Below, one piece after another: positions 1 through 9,697 of a DNA stretch of 64,000 nt (positions are counted from its first letter, which is position 1; each line of letters starts with the position of its first letter). The DNA comes from Galeruca laticollis (lineage: Eukaryota > Arthropoda > Insecta > Coleoptera > Chrysomelidae). A program made the translations under genes and the position numbers. The DNA lies in NCBI GenBank assembly GCA_963921935.1, contig OY998178.1:198432862-198496861 (forward strand), in the 5' to 3' direction. Below the pieces are notes generated by a model. It worked only from the letters and a program-made list of their open reading frames with translations, made no database searches and was not told the origin of the DNA.

Positions 1-526
1 TTTGCTAAAAAAATTTTCTGATGATGCTTTAAAAAAGTTTCATTTTGACTTAGCAAATATAACTAAAGCTTTTACTATTACAGGTTCAGAGTCATATCCT
101 GCCATCGCCTCCTGCAGCACTCCAACTACCTCGAACACCATTCTTACTACATTAAAGACACCCAGCAAACGTAAAGGTAAATTTTTAGAGTATGTAGAAA
201 GTTTACTGTTTTGACCCTTACTTTGTTGAAACTAACTGTTTCTAAATAATTCCAGACTATATTTAAAAAAGTAATATGTAAAAAGTGAATCGCAATAATA
301 AATGTAAGTAAAAAATAGTACATATAATATTTTTTCAGATATTAAACAAAGATTGAATTTACTAAGCCATGGAGATTCAAGTAGAGCCATTCAGCTAACG
401 CCCAAAGCTAGAAAATTTTATGGAATTGCCAAAAACATGGTTTCACTAGCCAGAAAAATTGACAGACAAAATTCCGGTGTACGAAAACAACTGTTTGAGA
501 TTAAAAAAGAGTTGAATTATAAATAA
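1..526 (+). CDS. 3' end of an unidentified spliced gene (two exons)
   Basis: The window opens inside an exon: the frame is open from base 2 with no start codon. A donor AAAG|GTAAAT ends the exon at 176; a T-rich acceptor TTTTTTCAG precedes 339. Joining them keeps the frame (codon split 1+2) and gives about 62 further residues ending in TAA at 524-526. The second exon is rich in K/R and could be helical (KARKFYGIAKNMVSLARKID). An AATAAA signal follows at 574. The C-terminal part loosely resembles the tails of THAP-type proteins, but that is only an impression; no zinc-binding residues are in view. The gene is on the strand opposite the Lilliputian-like exons. Splice structure is inferred from sequence alone. 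Confidence 0.5.
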
Positions 527-573
527 ATCTAAATTTGGAATAAGTAAATTGATTTGTTTCCTGTTTTTTCATG

Positions 574-579
574 AATAAA
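574..579 (+). promoter_or_regulatory. Poly(A) signal AATAAA
   Basis: AATAAA lies 48 bases after the stop codon at 524-526 and probably ends the transcript of the gene at 1-526. Confidence 0.45.
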
Positions 580-888
580 AATAATGTGTTCAAGCAGTCT
601 TTTATTTTGGAATATTAATTCCACTTTTCATAAAATTCCTTATTAATAGCGTTGTCGATTGATAAAATTGGTGTAAGCTAATGTATTCTCGAGCCCTTTA
701 AAAAGGTGCATGAAAATACATTAGAGCTCACTATTTCTATCTGTTGAAAATAAATAGCAAAAATAGTTATTTCCATATATTTCAAAAAGCCCGCTGATTC
801 TATATGCAGCGCTATAGCGGTGGGTTGAAGAAGTAAAATAACATTGAATAATTATTCAGTAGAGTGGCCCATCTATTGTATATTATAG

Positions 889-1146
889 TCGATCGAATAT
901 AACCGCCCAGCCTTCATGTGTTTCATCGATCTAGAGAAGGCGTTCGATCGCATACAGATGGAAGATGTGATACAATTGCTCTACGACAGACAAGCGCCTC
1001 AAAACATCATTAAAATAATTGAAAATATATATACAACAAGAACACGTCCCAAGCTAAGATAGAGGGTGAATTAACGGAGAAAATAGAAGTAAATAATGGC
1101 ATCCGACAATGAGACTCCCTCAGTCCCATGCTGTTAAACATCATTT
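889..1146 (+). pseudogene. LINE reverse transcriptase fragment
   Basis: One frame reads FMCFIDLEKAFDRIQ, the first aspartate motif (motif A) of a non-LTR reverse transcriptase. It continues as about 30 plausible residues to a TAG near 1060. The next stretch resembles the following VNG...NNGIR-GDSLSPMLFNII motif but with stops and shifts. Both ends are cut; no endonuclease or 3' tail is present. The element is dead. The wording of the motifs is like RTE-type or related LINEs, but the clade is not certain. Confidence 0.65.
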
Positions 1147-1690
1147 GTATACACGTTTAATTTGGATGACAAAAGATCTGTGTGACGTCATTCTAAATCG
1201 AACATAGCGGAACACCCAAGATGGCGGACTAGTTATTTTTAATGCACTTCTACAATATGGGTATCCAATGAAACGGCTTGCTGAGAATAACTCGAAATAT
1301 AAAGTAATGTCACACTAAATCCAATATGTCGGACTTCTAAAGATATTTGTTTGGGTGGAATCTTGCAGTTTAATTTTAAAGCAGATATCTTCAACCGATT
1401 GAGCTGAAATTTTGTATACACGTTTAGTTTGGATGACAATACATGGTTAGCTGTGTGACGTTATACCAAATTCAATATGGCGGAACAACTAAGATAGCGA
1501 ACTAGTTATTTTGAATGCACACCTACAATATAAGTATCAACGGACAAGGCTTGCTTAGAATAACTCGAAAAATAAAGTGATGTCACTCTAAATTCAATAT
1601 GGCGGACTTCTAAAGATGGTAGAATAAGTTTTAATGCTTTCCTACAATATGGGTATCAAAAGAAAGGAGTTGCTGAAGATAAGAATGCGA
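1144..1690. repeat. 267-bp direct tandem repeat, about two copies
   Basis: The phrase TTTGTATACACGTTTA starts at 1144 and again at 1411, 267 bases apart. Each unit then runs through the same landmarks (AATATGGCGGA, ACTAGTTATTTT, CTACAATAT, GCTTGCT, AATAACTCGAAA, GGCGGACTTCTAAAGAT). Internal sub-repeats of the NATGGCGGAC phrase are visible. No coding potential. It begins exactly where the LINE fragment fades out. Confidence 0.75.
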
Positions 1691-1974
1691 GTTACACTCC
1701 GTTGCTCCAATCCGCCTGAAATTTTGGTACACTGTGGTTTTTGAAGTCCTCAATTATGATATTGAGGTCGAATTGTTCAAGTCTGTAGCATTGGTTGGTT
1801 AACTTTGGCTTCTATAATTTGGGAAGATAGGCGTCAATAGCATTGGTTTAGGTTAGGTTAGGTTTAGAAGGATAACTCCAAAATTAAACCGGGAACTGTG
1901 TTTCGTAAGGCCTTGCAACAATGATCCGTTCAATGAGATGAACAGACTGAGAAACCTGTCCAGCAATAACTAAA

Positions 1975-2403
1975 TGTAATGTTTTTGTTATTTATTTAAA
2001 CAATAAACGGGTGGGATAAATTTCAAACACTCGGTATGGCTACTTTCTAATTTATTTAAACACTAACTCACTAATCACTAACACTTAATTTATATATACA
2101 GTATATTCACTTAGACTAATTTATATAAACAGTTCACTAATTGATATTCACTATTTACTGTTTAACTCACGATGTCAAATTATAAACTAAACTAACTCTT
2201 CCTGATCAGTGCCTTTTGTACTAGAGAATTCCGGGCTGCGGCTTATACACACTAATAATTTTTCTGGCCTTTTCTAGATAACTCTGGTCACAAAAACCAG
2301 TTCTAGATAAGATAGTCTCAATCGTAAACAGTTTTTTTAAATATTATACCTGGCTTAGACAGGGTCGGTTTTAGGGACTATATCAGTGTGCTGTTTCGTA
2401 ACA
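1975..2403 (-). mobile_element. Solo LTR of gypsy family A
   Basis: On the minus strand this reads TGTTACGAAACAGCACAC at one end and ends AAAACATTACA, the same ends and general content as the LTR at 4454-4929. It is flanked by TAAA at 1971-1974 and TAAA at 2404-2407, a 4-bp target duplication as expected for Ty3/gypsy integration. No internal region is present, so it is a solo LTR left by LTR-LTR recombination. Confidence 0.85.
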
Positions 2404-2414
2404 TAAAGATTAAA

Positions 2415-2750
2415 AAATAAATTAAAAAAAAATTAAAACAAGCTTTTATTTAAATGTATTAAAAATAATAAAATAAAATTTCCTTCAAAACTTATAACGT
2501 CATTACACAATTTATATGATATATTCTTACCTGTGTAGATAAACAAGTGAATTAAATCACTTGATCTGATTGATTTTAATTTTTAAAATTTTCAAACTAA
2601 GTAAAAGCTCACGATAAGCTTTTATATGATATAAATTGTGTAATGACGTTATAAATTCATAGTAAAAGTTTTGAAGGAACAGTTTATTTGATTCATTTTA
2701 GTACATTTTATTAAAGCTTGTTTTAATTTTTTTTTACTTTTAATTTATTT
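2415..2750. mobile_element. Palindromic MITE-like element
   Basis: The left arm (2415 to about 2530) and right arm (about 2620 to 2750) are inverted copies: AAATAAATTAAAA at the outside, then ATTAAAACAAGCTT, TTCCTTCAAAACTT and CATTACACAATTTATAT in each arm. The centre is about 80 bases. No ORF. No target duplication could be fixed because the flanks are A/T-rich. Confidence 0.7.
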
Positions 2751-2880
2751 CAGAGTAGGCGATAAACAAACTACTGTGCATTCATAAAAAGGATTCCATA
2801 ATTTCCTCAAAACTTTGTTGTGCTGTTGGTAGCTTTGAAAGCTACAGTCCATTCAAGTAAATGTCGATATGACTCTTAGT

Positions 2881-3079
2881 AGGGTTGCCAGATTTTTTTT
2901 AACTGTAAGGACAATTGCCGAATTAGGCAATAAAACGGGATTTCATTTTTTTATCCGTGACAAATGAAAAACGAAAAGGTTATCTACCAGAAGTGGCTGT
3001 TTGGGACCGTTGTCGTAGAAATAATTTCAGGAGTCCTAAATACAAAACAAAATTACGCATATTATTGGCTGGCAACCCT
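2881..3079. mobile_element. Possible short MITE with AGGGTTGCCAG ends
   Basis: AGGGTTGCCAG at 2881-2891 is the exact reverse complement of CTGGCAACCCT at 3069-3079. The 199-bp interval has no ORF. No clear target duplication is seen, so the superfamily is unknown. Confidence 0.4.
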
Positions 3080-3261
3080 GTATAGGTATTGATAACAATT
3101 GAGTACATTAAAATTTTAAATATTTAAAATAATTAATCCAATATGATCAAAACACGGGACAGTCCATCCTGTTCCGACGAAACGTTTAAAATTATGTCTG
3201 ACAACTGGCAACACTACTCTCTAGATTCTAGATAAATGGTAGATATAAGTTTTGTCCATCG

Positions 3262-3652
3262 TTATGTATCGACGCAAATTTTTTTTTTATTTCGCCGTTG
3301 TTGTTTTTGATCTACTAGCACATCCTGCGACACCCACTTCGAAAATAACTTATCCGTAGACAAATGTTCATACAAATAACGCCTACACGTACGTTTCTTC
3401 GATATATTTAGAGTGTCTACCATCTCCAGGTGGGAATAGACCAAGCAAACATTATTGCACAACAGTTGAACAACACTTGCAGCTGCTGGTAAACTTGTTT
3501 CCGTGGGGAGAAAACATTTTCGTCAAACTGTTCCTGAACATCCTAGCTTCTTCGGTGTTTGTCCAGTGTTCGTTTAGTCGGTGCCAAAAAGAGCGACGAA
3601 TAAAAAAAGTTGTTTCACAAAAAACCTCGGTAACTTCTAAATCAATCATCAT
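3262..3652 (-). other. Unassigned coding-like remnant
   Basis: Two minus-strand open stretches (3652-3452 and 3462-3262) lie head to tail in different frames and read as plausible protein rich in K, R, C and W. They may be pieces of one broken gene with a frameshift near 3455. I do not recognise a family. It could be chance. Confidence 0.2.
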
Positions 3653-4027
3653 AAAATGTTTACAATTATTATTTGAAGGTTGATTGCTAAAAAAATATTA
3701 ATATCAATTCTACATTTGTGGCGCCACCTGTGTGTCAGACAGGAAACTTATCAGCCAATGAAATAATCAATCAAATGTTTTATACACCCCATATATTTAA
3801 AATATAGCTGAGCTTGTGTTGCTTTAATGTCATTAAAGCTAATTTTGATTCATTATGGTCAGAATTAGTATTTTAGAATTTGGTTTTATCTCGTATCGTT
3901 TACGTTAGGTTCAATTTTTAACGATTAGATAAGTCACCTTCGAGGTGGGCAGTTTGTTCACCGTTCAGAGAAATGGTCGTAAATCAATCTCTACGAGCAC
4001 CCATTTCATAAATAATAAAATCTACTT

Positions 4028-4448
4028 GTGGCGGTATAACTTAAAATCGACCAGAAGAGAAATAAAGGCTTTCACTGAATTAAGTGTGTCCGAGGAAGGA
4101 GAAATCTGAAGTAAGTTTTCGGATACGATTATTTTGTTCTATATTTATCAGACATTAAATATAATGAGAGGATGTCAAAATAAGTATTTTTTAGAAGACA
4201 GACACGAGGTGTCAAAGCGACAGATGCTGGATACAATAAACAATATATGGGGTGTAACAAAAAATCCTTTGAAGCTTAGTACCACTACACCAACACTCAC
4301 ATTTACACTGTCGGACGCGTGTTACGATAAACAAGTATTCATCTTCAGAGACCGAAGGTAAACTGAAGACGCTAACTGGGTTATTGAAACACGTGGCAGA
4401 CAGCGTAATTCTGAGCGTCGGTGTAGTGTTAGTAAATAGTGTGTTCAG
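4028..4448. repeat. Flanking repeat R, copy 1
   Basis: From GTGGCGGTATAAC to GTGTTCAG this 421-bp stretch matches 8792-9180 closely (for example AGACAGACACGAGGTGTCAA, CGATAAACAAGTATTCATCT, GTCGGACGCGTGTTACG). Copy 1 has about 30 extra bases. It ends six bases before the gypsy LTR at 4454. No credible protein; short ORFs in it are not conserved between copies. Confidence 0.85.
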
Positions 4449-4453
4449 AGTAT

Positions 4454-4929
4454 TGTTACGAAACAGCACACTGGTATAGTCCCTGAACTCGACTCTGTCT
4501 AAGCCATGTATGAAAGTTAAAATTATGGCGGATGCACAGGGATTTCCTAGAATTGTTTACGATTGTGACCATCTTATTTAGACATCTTTTTTGTGACCAG
4601 TCTTATCTAGAAAATGCCAGACAGCCAATTGTTTTTGTATAAGCCGCAATCTAGAATTATCTAGTAAAAAGGCACTAATATATAAGGAACCGACCTGAGA
4701 AAGTTCAATATAGTTGATAAAGTGATCGCGACAAATAAACAAGAATACACCAAAATAGCGAACAGTGAAGTGTTAATATAAATTAATAATTAAGTTTGTG
4801 TGTATATAAATTAAGTGTTAGTGAGTAGTTTAGTGTTTAAATAAACTAAGCAAGTGAATCTACCGTGTGTATGAATTTATCCCACCCATCAGGATAAACT
4901 GTTTTTAAATAAATAAGAAAAACATTACA
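4454..4929 (+). repeat. 5' LTR of gypsy A copy 1
   Basis: Starts TGTTACGAAACAGCACAC and ends AAACATTACA, i.e. TG...CA ends. It is followed at once by TTGGTGTCAGGTGTGGGG, the position of the primer binding site. Contains the phrase ACCGTGTGTATGAATTTATC shared with the other family A LTRs. Confidence 0.85.
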
Positions 4930-4964
4930 TTGGTGTCAGGTGTGGGGTAAATTGCTACGTAAAA

Positions 4965-6152
4965 AACGCCAAGAGACTATGCGACTTGAAAGTGTCCGAG
5001 TTACGAGCAGAATTGGAAGATCGTGCGTTGGAAACGTCCGGTAAGAAAAGCGAATTAGTAGAAAGACTCAAAGTGGCACTGGAAAATGACGGCTTTGGTC
5101 CAGAAACAGTTTTATTTAATGACGAGACTTCCACCTTAATCTCGTCAATTTCTGCCATGGAAGAGAAGATCTCAACTAATGTGAAAAACGATAATTCTGC
5201 AATAAAGAACGATTTTTCTGGTATGAAGAACGATATTTCTGCTAACATGGACTAACTTTCTGCCGATATCTTATAATTGAAAAATGACATTGCCACTGCC
5301 GTGGAAAATAAAACTTCGTCTCTTAAATCAGATATGGAGAATAAAATGACAACGATGGACGAAAAAATCAAGGAGTTAGAGAGTAAGATAACAGATTTAA
5401 CGACACAAGACACGCCAGCAACACAACCCAAGACAGAAGATATTAGCAATTTTGCACGAGTCAAGGCTCCAATGTTCGACGGAAAGACATCGTGGGCCAA
5501 TTATGTGAAACAATTTGAAGCAGCCGCTAGAGTGAATAATTGGTCTGATAGGGAGAAGGCAGTAAACTTAACCATCGCGCTTCGGGGAGATGCCTTAGAT
5601 GTACTTCAGACGATATCAGTTGAAGAAACGGATGACTTCGAGCAGCTGAAGAAGAGGTTTGACATGCGATATGGTCACGAACATCTAGAACATTTGTACC
5701 AATCCCAGCTGAAGAACCGAAGGCAGAAACGTGACGAAGCACTTCAAGAGTATGAAGTGGATATTGCCTGAATAGTTCGATTTGCTTATCCATCAGCAGC
5801 AAAGAACATGATGGAATGTCTGGGCATCCCTGCCTTTATTGATGGCTTACGTGACCCCGATATGCAGAGGACGCTTCGTTTAGCCCATCCCAAAACATTA
5901 GTTGACGCATTGACAGCTGCTCTTGAATATGAAGCAGCAACGAAGGCTTCGGGTTATAACAAAGTTAGGACCATCCGAAAAGAAAGCGATGAGGACAAGT
6001 TCGACCAGATCGTCAGCTTGATCAAAAGTATGATGGACAAGAAGCCGAAAAAGATCAGATGCTGGAATTATGGCGAGCTAGGGCATGTACGCAGTTCATG
6101 TAAGCGCCCCAGAACTCCTGCAAACCAAGAACCCCAGTCACAGGAAAACTAG
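4965..6152 (+). pseudogene. Gypsy A gag with N-terminal SAP domain
   Basis: Gag forms the particle and packages the RNA. One frame runs the whole length. Residues about 7-41 (LKVSELRAELEDRALETSGK onward) have the helix-extended-helix pattern of a SAP DNA-binding domain. A Lys/Asp/Asn-rich coiled-coil-like stretch follows, then a capsid-like part (FDGKTSWANYVKQFEAAAR). The end holds one CCHC zinc knuckle, CWNYGELGHVRSSC, whose second cysteine is now Tyr. The start codon is lost (AAC at 4965, where copy 2 has ATG). In-frame stops are at 5253, 5274 and 5769. The gag stop is TAG at 6150-6152. Pol continues in the -1 frame. Confidence 0.85.
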
Positions 6153-6154
6153 AA

Positions 6155-6895
6155 CGGGTCGGCTACGAGGGGGCAGCACTGACTCATGATCGTTCCAAAG
6201 ACCCTCTCATACTCATAGCTTCTCTCAGATGTCGCAACAACAGTGTATATGTGGATGGTGAAGTAAATGGCAAGAAATATGCTCTGCTGGTTGACACTGG
6301 AGCAACTAGAACCATTATACGACCAGATATAATAAACCCCAAGAAGAAGCTTCTACCAACGAGACTGCGACTGCGGACCGCCACAGGCGAGAGTGCCAAC
6401 GTTCACGGGGAAACACAAATCCAATTGGAAATTGGAGCAGAAAAGTTCACGCATACGGTCATCGTAGCTGACATTGAAGAAGATGGTTTCCAATTAGACT
6501 TTATAAACAGAACCATTAAAGTGGGTTCCGAGGAAGTATTTCTTCATCCATATGAAGACAGTGCGGTGTTGACAGCTGTACAGGAAGATACCGTTCTACC
6601 TGCACGAAGCGAAGCCATGATAGTAGCACGGCTACAGGGAATCATGGAGGAAGGTACACCGGTTATGATGGAGCCAAGTAACCACAACGAACAAGTTGGC
6701 AAAGGAGTACTAATTGGAACAGGATTGGTTACGTCGGCGAAAGAGATCCCAGTACGTGTGATAAACGTGAATGATTACCCAGTTACCATCAAGAAGGAAA
6801 CCAGGATTGGATCCTGCGTACCAGTGACGTCTATAGTTCATCAAACAACGACCACTGACAATTCTAATGCCAGATTCGAACAGATGTATCAGTAG
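6155..6895 (+). pseudogene. Gypsy A pol: aspartic protease region
   Basis: Frame -1 relative to gag is open from just across the gag stop to TAG at 6893. The protease active site is seen as YALLVDTGATRTIIRP (DTG near 6293), followed by the flap-side sequence and a spacer toward the reverse transcriptase. This part is intact for about 247 codons. A frameshift separates it from the RT segment beginning by 6946. Confidence 0.8.
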
Positions 6896-6945
6896 CTGGT
6901 CAATCCTTAAATTGAGCTGAAAAAAAGAGAATTAGAGAATTTCTT

Positions 6946-7885
6946 TTGCAGTATCAAGACCTATTCGTACCAAAAAGAGGAAAGACTGGTAGAACATCAG
7001 CCGTCAAACACAAAATTGATACTGGTAGTGCCAAGCCAATTAGGCAATCAGCTCGAAGACTTCCACGAGCGAAGAGAGAGGAAGCTGGAAGAATAATTCG
7101 AGAGATGGCTGAAGAAAAAGTAATAGAACCATCTACTAGTCCATGGGGGTCTCCAGTAGTGCTCGTCAAGAAAAAGGATGGAACTACGAGATTCTGCGTG
7201 GATTATCGCCAGCTAAACAACGTGACGAAGAAAGACAGCTATCCCCTGCCGCGAAATCACGATACGCTAGATACTTTGGCCGGCAGCAAACTGTTTTCCA
7301 CCTAGGACCTGAAGTCTAGTTATTGGCAAGTGGAAATGGACCCAGAAGACAAAGAGAAGACTGTTTTTACCACCGGATCTGGATTATGGCAATTCAACGT
7401 CATGCCATTCGGGTTCTGTAATGCGCCTGCGACATTTGAAAGACTCATGGAAAATGTCTTGAGAGGGTTGTCTTGGAAGATATGCCTGGTCTATTGGGAC
7501 GACATCGTAGTACTGGGGAAGACATTTGACGAACACCTGAAGAATTTGGAAGACGTATTCAAACGACTCCAAGCTGCCCATCTCATGTTAAACCCAAAGA
7601 AATGTCAGCTGTTCCAAAACCGAGTCAACTATCTAGGTCATATAGTGAGCAATGAAGGAGTGGCGGTGGATCCAGAGAAAATTGCTTCCAACCGACAAAC
7701 ATCGAATTAGGAGTTTCCTTGGACTTTGCACGTATTATAGAAGATTTATCAGGAAGTTAGGAGATATTGTCAAGCTTCTAACTCGACTTACAGAAGAAGC
7801 AAGAGCTTTCCAATGGGACGAAGGCTGTCAAACGGCTTTTGAAACCTTGAAGAGGCATTTAACCACGGTGCCGATATTAGGATAG
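6946..7885 (+). pseudogene. Gypsy A pol: reverse transcriptase
   Basis: Recognisable motifs in order: SPWGSPVVLVKKKDGTTRFC, VDYRQLN, FST*DLKS (TAG at 7303 where Leu is usual), MPFGFCNAPATFERLM, VYWDDIVV and YLGHIVS. The catalytic YxDD is kept, with Trp instead of the usual Leu (7492-7503). A frameshift near 7690 moves the connection part (RSFLGLCTYYRRFI) to another frame, ending at TAG 7883. Confidence 0.9.
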
Positions 7886-8391
7886 CTATTACCTGAAGGA
7901 AACTTTATTCTTGACACTGACGCAAGCAACGTAGGAATTGGAGGAGTGCTCTCACAGATCCAAGGAGGGCAAGAAAGAGTGCTGGGATATTTCAGTAAAG
8001 TCCTCTCCAAACCAGAACGAAACTACTGCGTCACAAGAAGGGAATTTTGGCGGTAGTGAAGTCCGTGGAATACTTTTACCAGTATCTCTATGGTAGGAAG
8101 TTCTTAATCCGGACTGATCATGCAGCACTCAAATGGTTGATGCAGTTCAAGAATCCCGAGGGCCAGATCGCTAGATGGATTGAACGACTTCAAGAGTACG
8201 ATTTCAACATCAAACATCGAGCTGGTGTGTGTCACCGAAATGCCGACTCTCTGTCCAGACGGGCGTGCCCAACAGACTGCTCCCACTGCAACAAGGCGGA
8301 ATCTAGGGAAGCTGCAGTTTCAAGAACTACAGTAGTCAATGAAGAATGGTCACCTACCAGGATCAGAGAAGATCAGGAGAGTGATCCTTGA
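7886..8391 (+). pseudogene. Gypsy A pol: RNase H
   Basis: Follows the RT directly. The catalytic acid motifs are visible: FILDTDASNVGIGGVLS, a TRRE segment and RTDHAALKWLM. A one-base deletion near 8045 changes frame between the second and third motif. The domain ends with the HRAG-CHRNADSLSRR tail typical of gypsy RNase H/tether regions. Ends at TGA 8389. Confidence 0.85.
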
Positions 8392-8413
8392 CTAAAGAAA
8401 ATTCTGCAGTGAA

Positions 8414-8791
8414 ATGACGAAAATCGGCGAACTACCTGACAAGAAGTATCAAGATTTTCACCGAAACTCAAGGCGAATCCGTGAGTGGTTTTATTGGATG
8501 AACAGATCGGATGATGTGAAGGGCTGGTGCAAGAAATGTACGACTTGTGCTACGAGTAATGGACCACATCGCAAGAAAAAGGCACCCATGAAACAGTACA
8601 ATGTTGGAAGCCCTTTCGAAAGAATTGCTTTAGATATCGCTGGGCCATTTCCGACGACCGAAAATGGTGGCAAATACATACTGGTTGTAATGGATTATTT
8701 CACAAAGTGGGTGGACATTTACGCTATCCCGGACCAAGAGGCCACAACTGTTGCGGATGTATTAGTGAAATAATTCATCAGCAGATATGGA
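8414..8791 (+). pseudogene. Gypsy A pol: integrase, truncated
   Basis: The CX2C half of the HHCC zinc finger (CKKCTTC) is present, but the HH half is missing: the sequence jumps from YQDFHRNSRRIR to EWFYWMN, whereas copy 2 has about 200 bases between the matching points. The first catalytic Asp is in LDIAGPFP. Then MDYFTKWV. A stop replaces a sense codon at 8771 and the element ends at 8791, before the second Asp and the Glu. It abuts repeat R. Confidence 0.85.
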
Positions 8792-9180
8792 GTGGCGGTA
8801 TAACTTGAAATCGACCAGAAGAGAAATAAAGGTTTTCACTGAATTAAGTGCGACCGAGGAAGGAGAAATCTGAAGTCAGTTTTCGGATACGATTATTTGG
8901 TTCTATATTTATTACACATATTAAATACAATGAGAGGATGTCAGAATAAGTATTTTTTAGAAGACAGACACGAGGTGTCAAAGCGACAGATGCTGGCTAC
9001 AATAAAAAATCCTTTGAAGCTTACTATCATTACACCAATACTCACATTTACACTATCGGACGCGTGTTACGATAAACAAGTATTCATCTTCAGAGACCGA
9101 AGGTAAACTGGGTTATTGAAACGCGTGTCAGACAGCGTAATTCTGAGCGTTGGTGTAGTGTTAGTAAATAGAGTGTTCAG
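8792..9180. repeat. Flanking repeat R, copy 2
   Basis: Close copy of 4028-4448 in the same orientation. Its 5' edge is fused to the broken gypsy integrase; its 3' edge runs into unique AT-rich DNA. The two copies bracket gypsy A copy 1. Confidence 0.85.
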
Positions 9181-9463
9181 TATGAATATCAACGGTTCCA
9201 GAAATTCAACTTAGGTATGACACCCTGTATTTATATATTTTTTTCAATAGTTGGTATTATTTAGTAATTTGAATTACTCATGTGAGAATTCCACAGATGT
9301 ATAAATTTCAATAATACAATTTCATAAATTAAACTAAATGTATATTAATAATAAATGAACATTTTGACGATATATCTAATCGATAAGTATTTGAAAATTA
9401 TGTATTCCTGTTTTATTATTTTTATTTATAATTGGAAATTGATTCGAATTCGTGCCCTCTTGA
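9181..9463. other. AT-rich DNA without a recognised feature
   Basis: No ORF or repeat seen. The phrase GACACCCTGTATTTATATAT at about 9219 resembles 3' ends of some insect retroelements, but there is nothing else to support that. Confidence 0.3.
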
Positions 9464-9697
9464 ACTAACGTGCTGTCAACATTACAGATATCTTATCTGT
9501 TTTTAGAAACGCGACAACGCAAAGAAACACCATTTTATATATTCGGAATTATTCAACAGGATATACGTCTTCTGTTATATCAAGAGAAACTGCTTAAAAA
9601 TGTAGTAGATTCAAAACTTGATGGTTTATACAACTATAAGACACACTTTTTTTTAGTATGGTTGCCAAACATGTTAAAATCAAAACATAAACGTATA
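9464..9697 (+). other. Unassigned ORF before the 3-kb TIR element
   Basis: An open frame of about 75 codons follows an acceptor-like TTACAG at about 9486 and reads as plausible protein (QRKETPFYIFGIIQQDIRLL). It runs into the terminal inverted repeat that begins at 9698, so its last 20 codons are transposon sequence. It may be a host exon fragment or chance. No family recognised. Confidence 0.2.

Larger units (their letters stand above)
4454..8791 (+). mobile_element. Gypsy LTR retrotransposon, family A copy 1 (3' truncated)
   Basis: Order: 5' LTR (4454-4929), gag, then pol with protease, reverse transcriptase, RNase H and integrase, the normal Ty3/gypsy order. The copy stops inside the integrase core and has no 3' LTR; it joins repeat R copy 2 directly at 8791/8792. 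Every reading frame is broken by stops or shifts, so it is inactive. A second, differently damaged copy is at 44048-48752 and a solo LTR at 1975-2403, so the family has several members here. Confidence 0.9.

Noticed and set aside
1845..1866. GGTTTAGGTTAGGTTAGG, like the insect telomere repeat TTAGG
   Set aside because: Only about three units and imperfect; too short to be telomeric, and such runs are common by chance.
4212..4469. 85-codon minus-strand ORF and 75-codon plus-strand ORF in repeat R
   Set aside because: Overlapping frames in a repeat, and the second copy (8792-9180) does not keep them both open.
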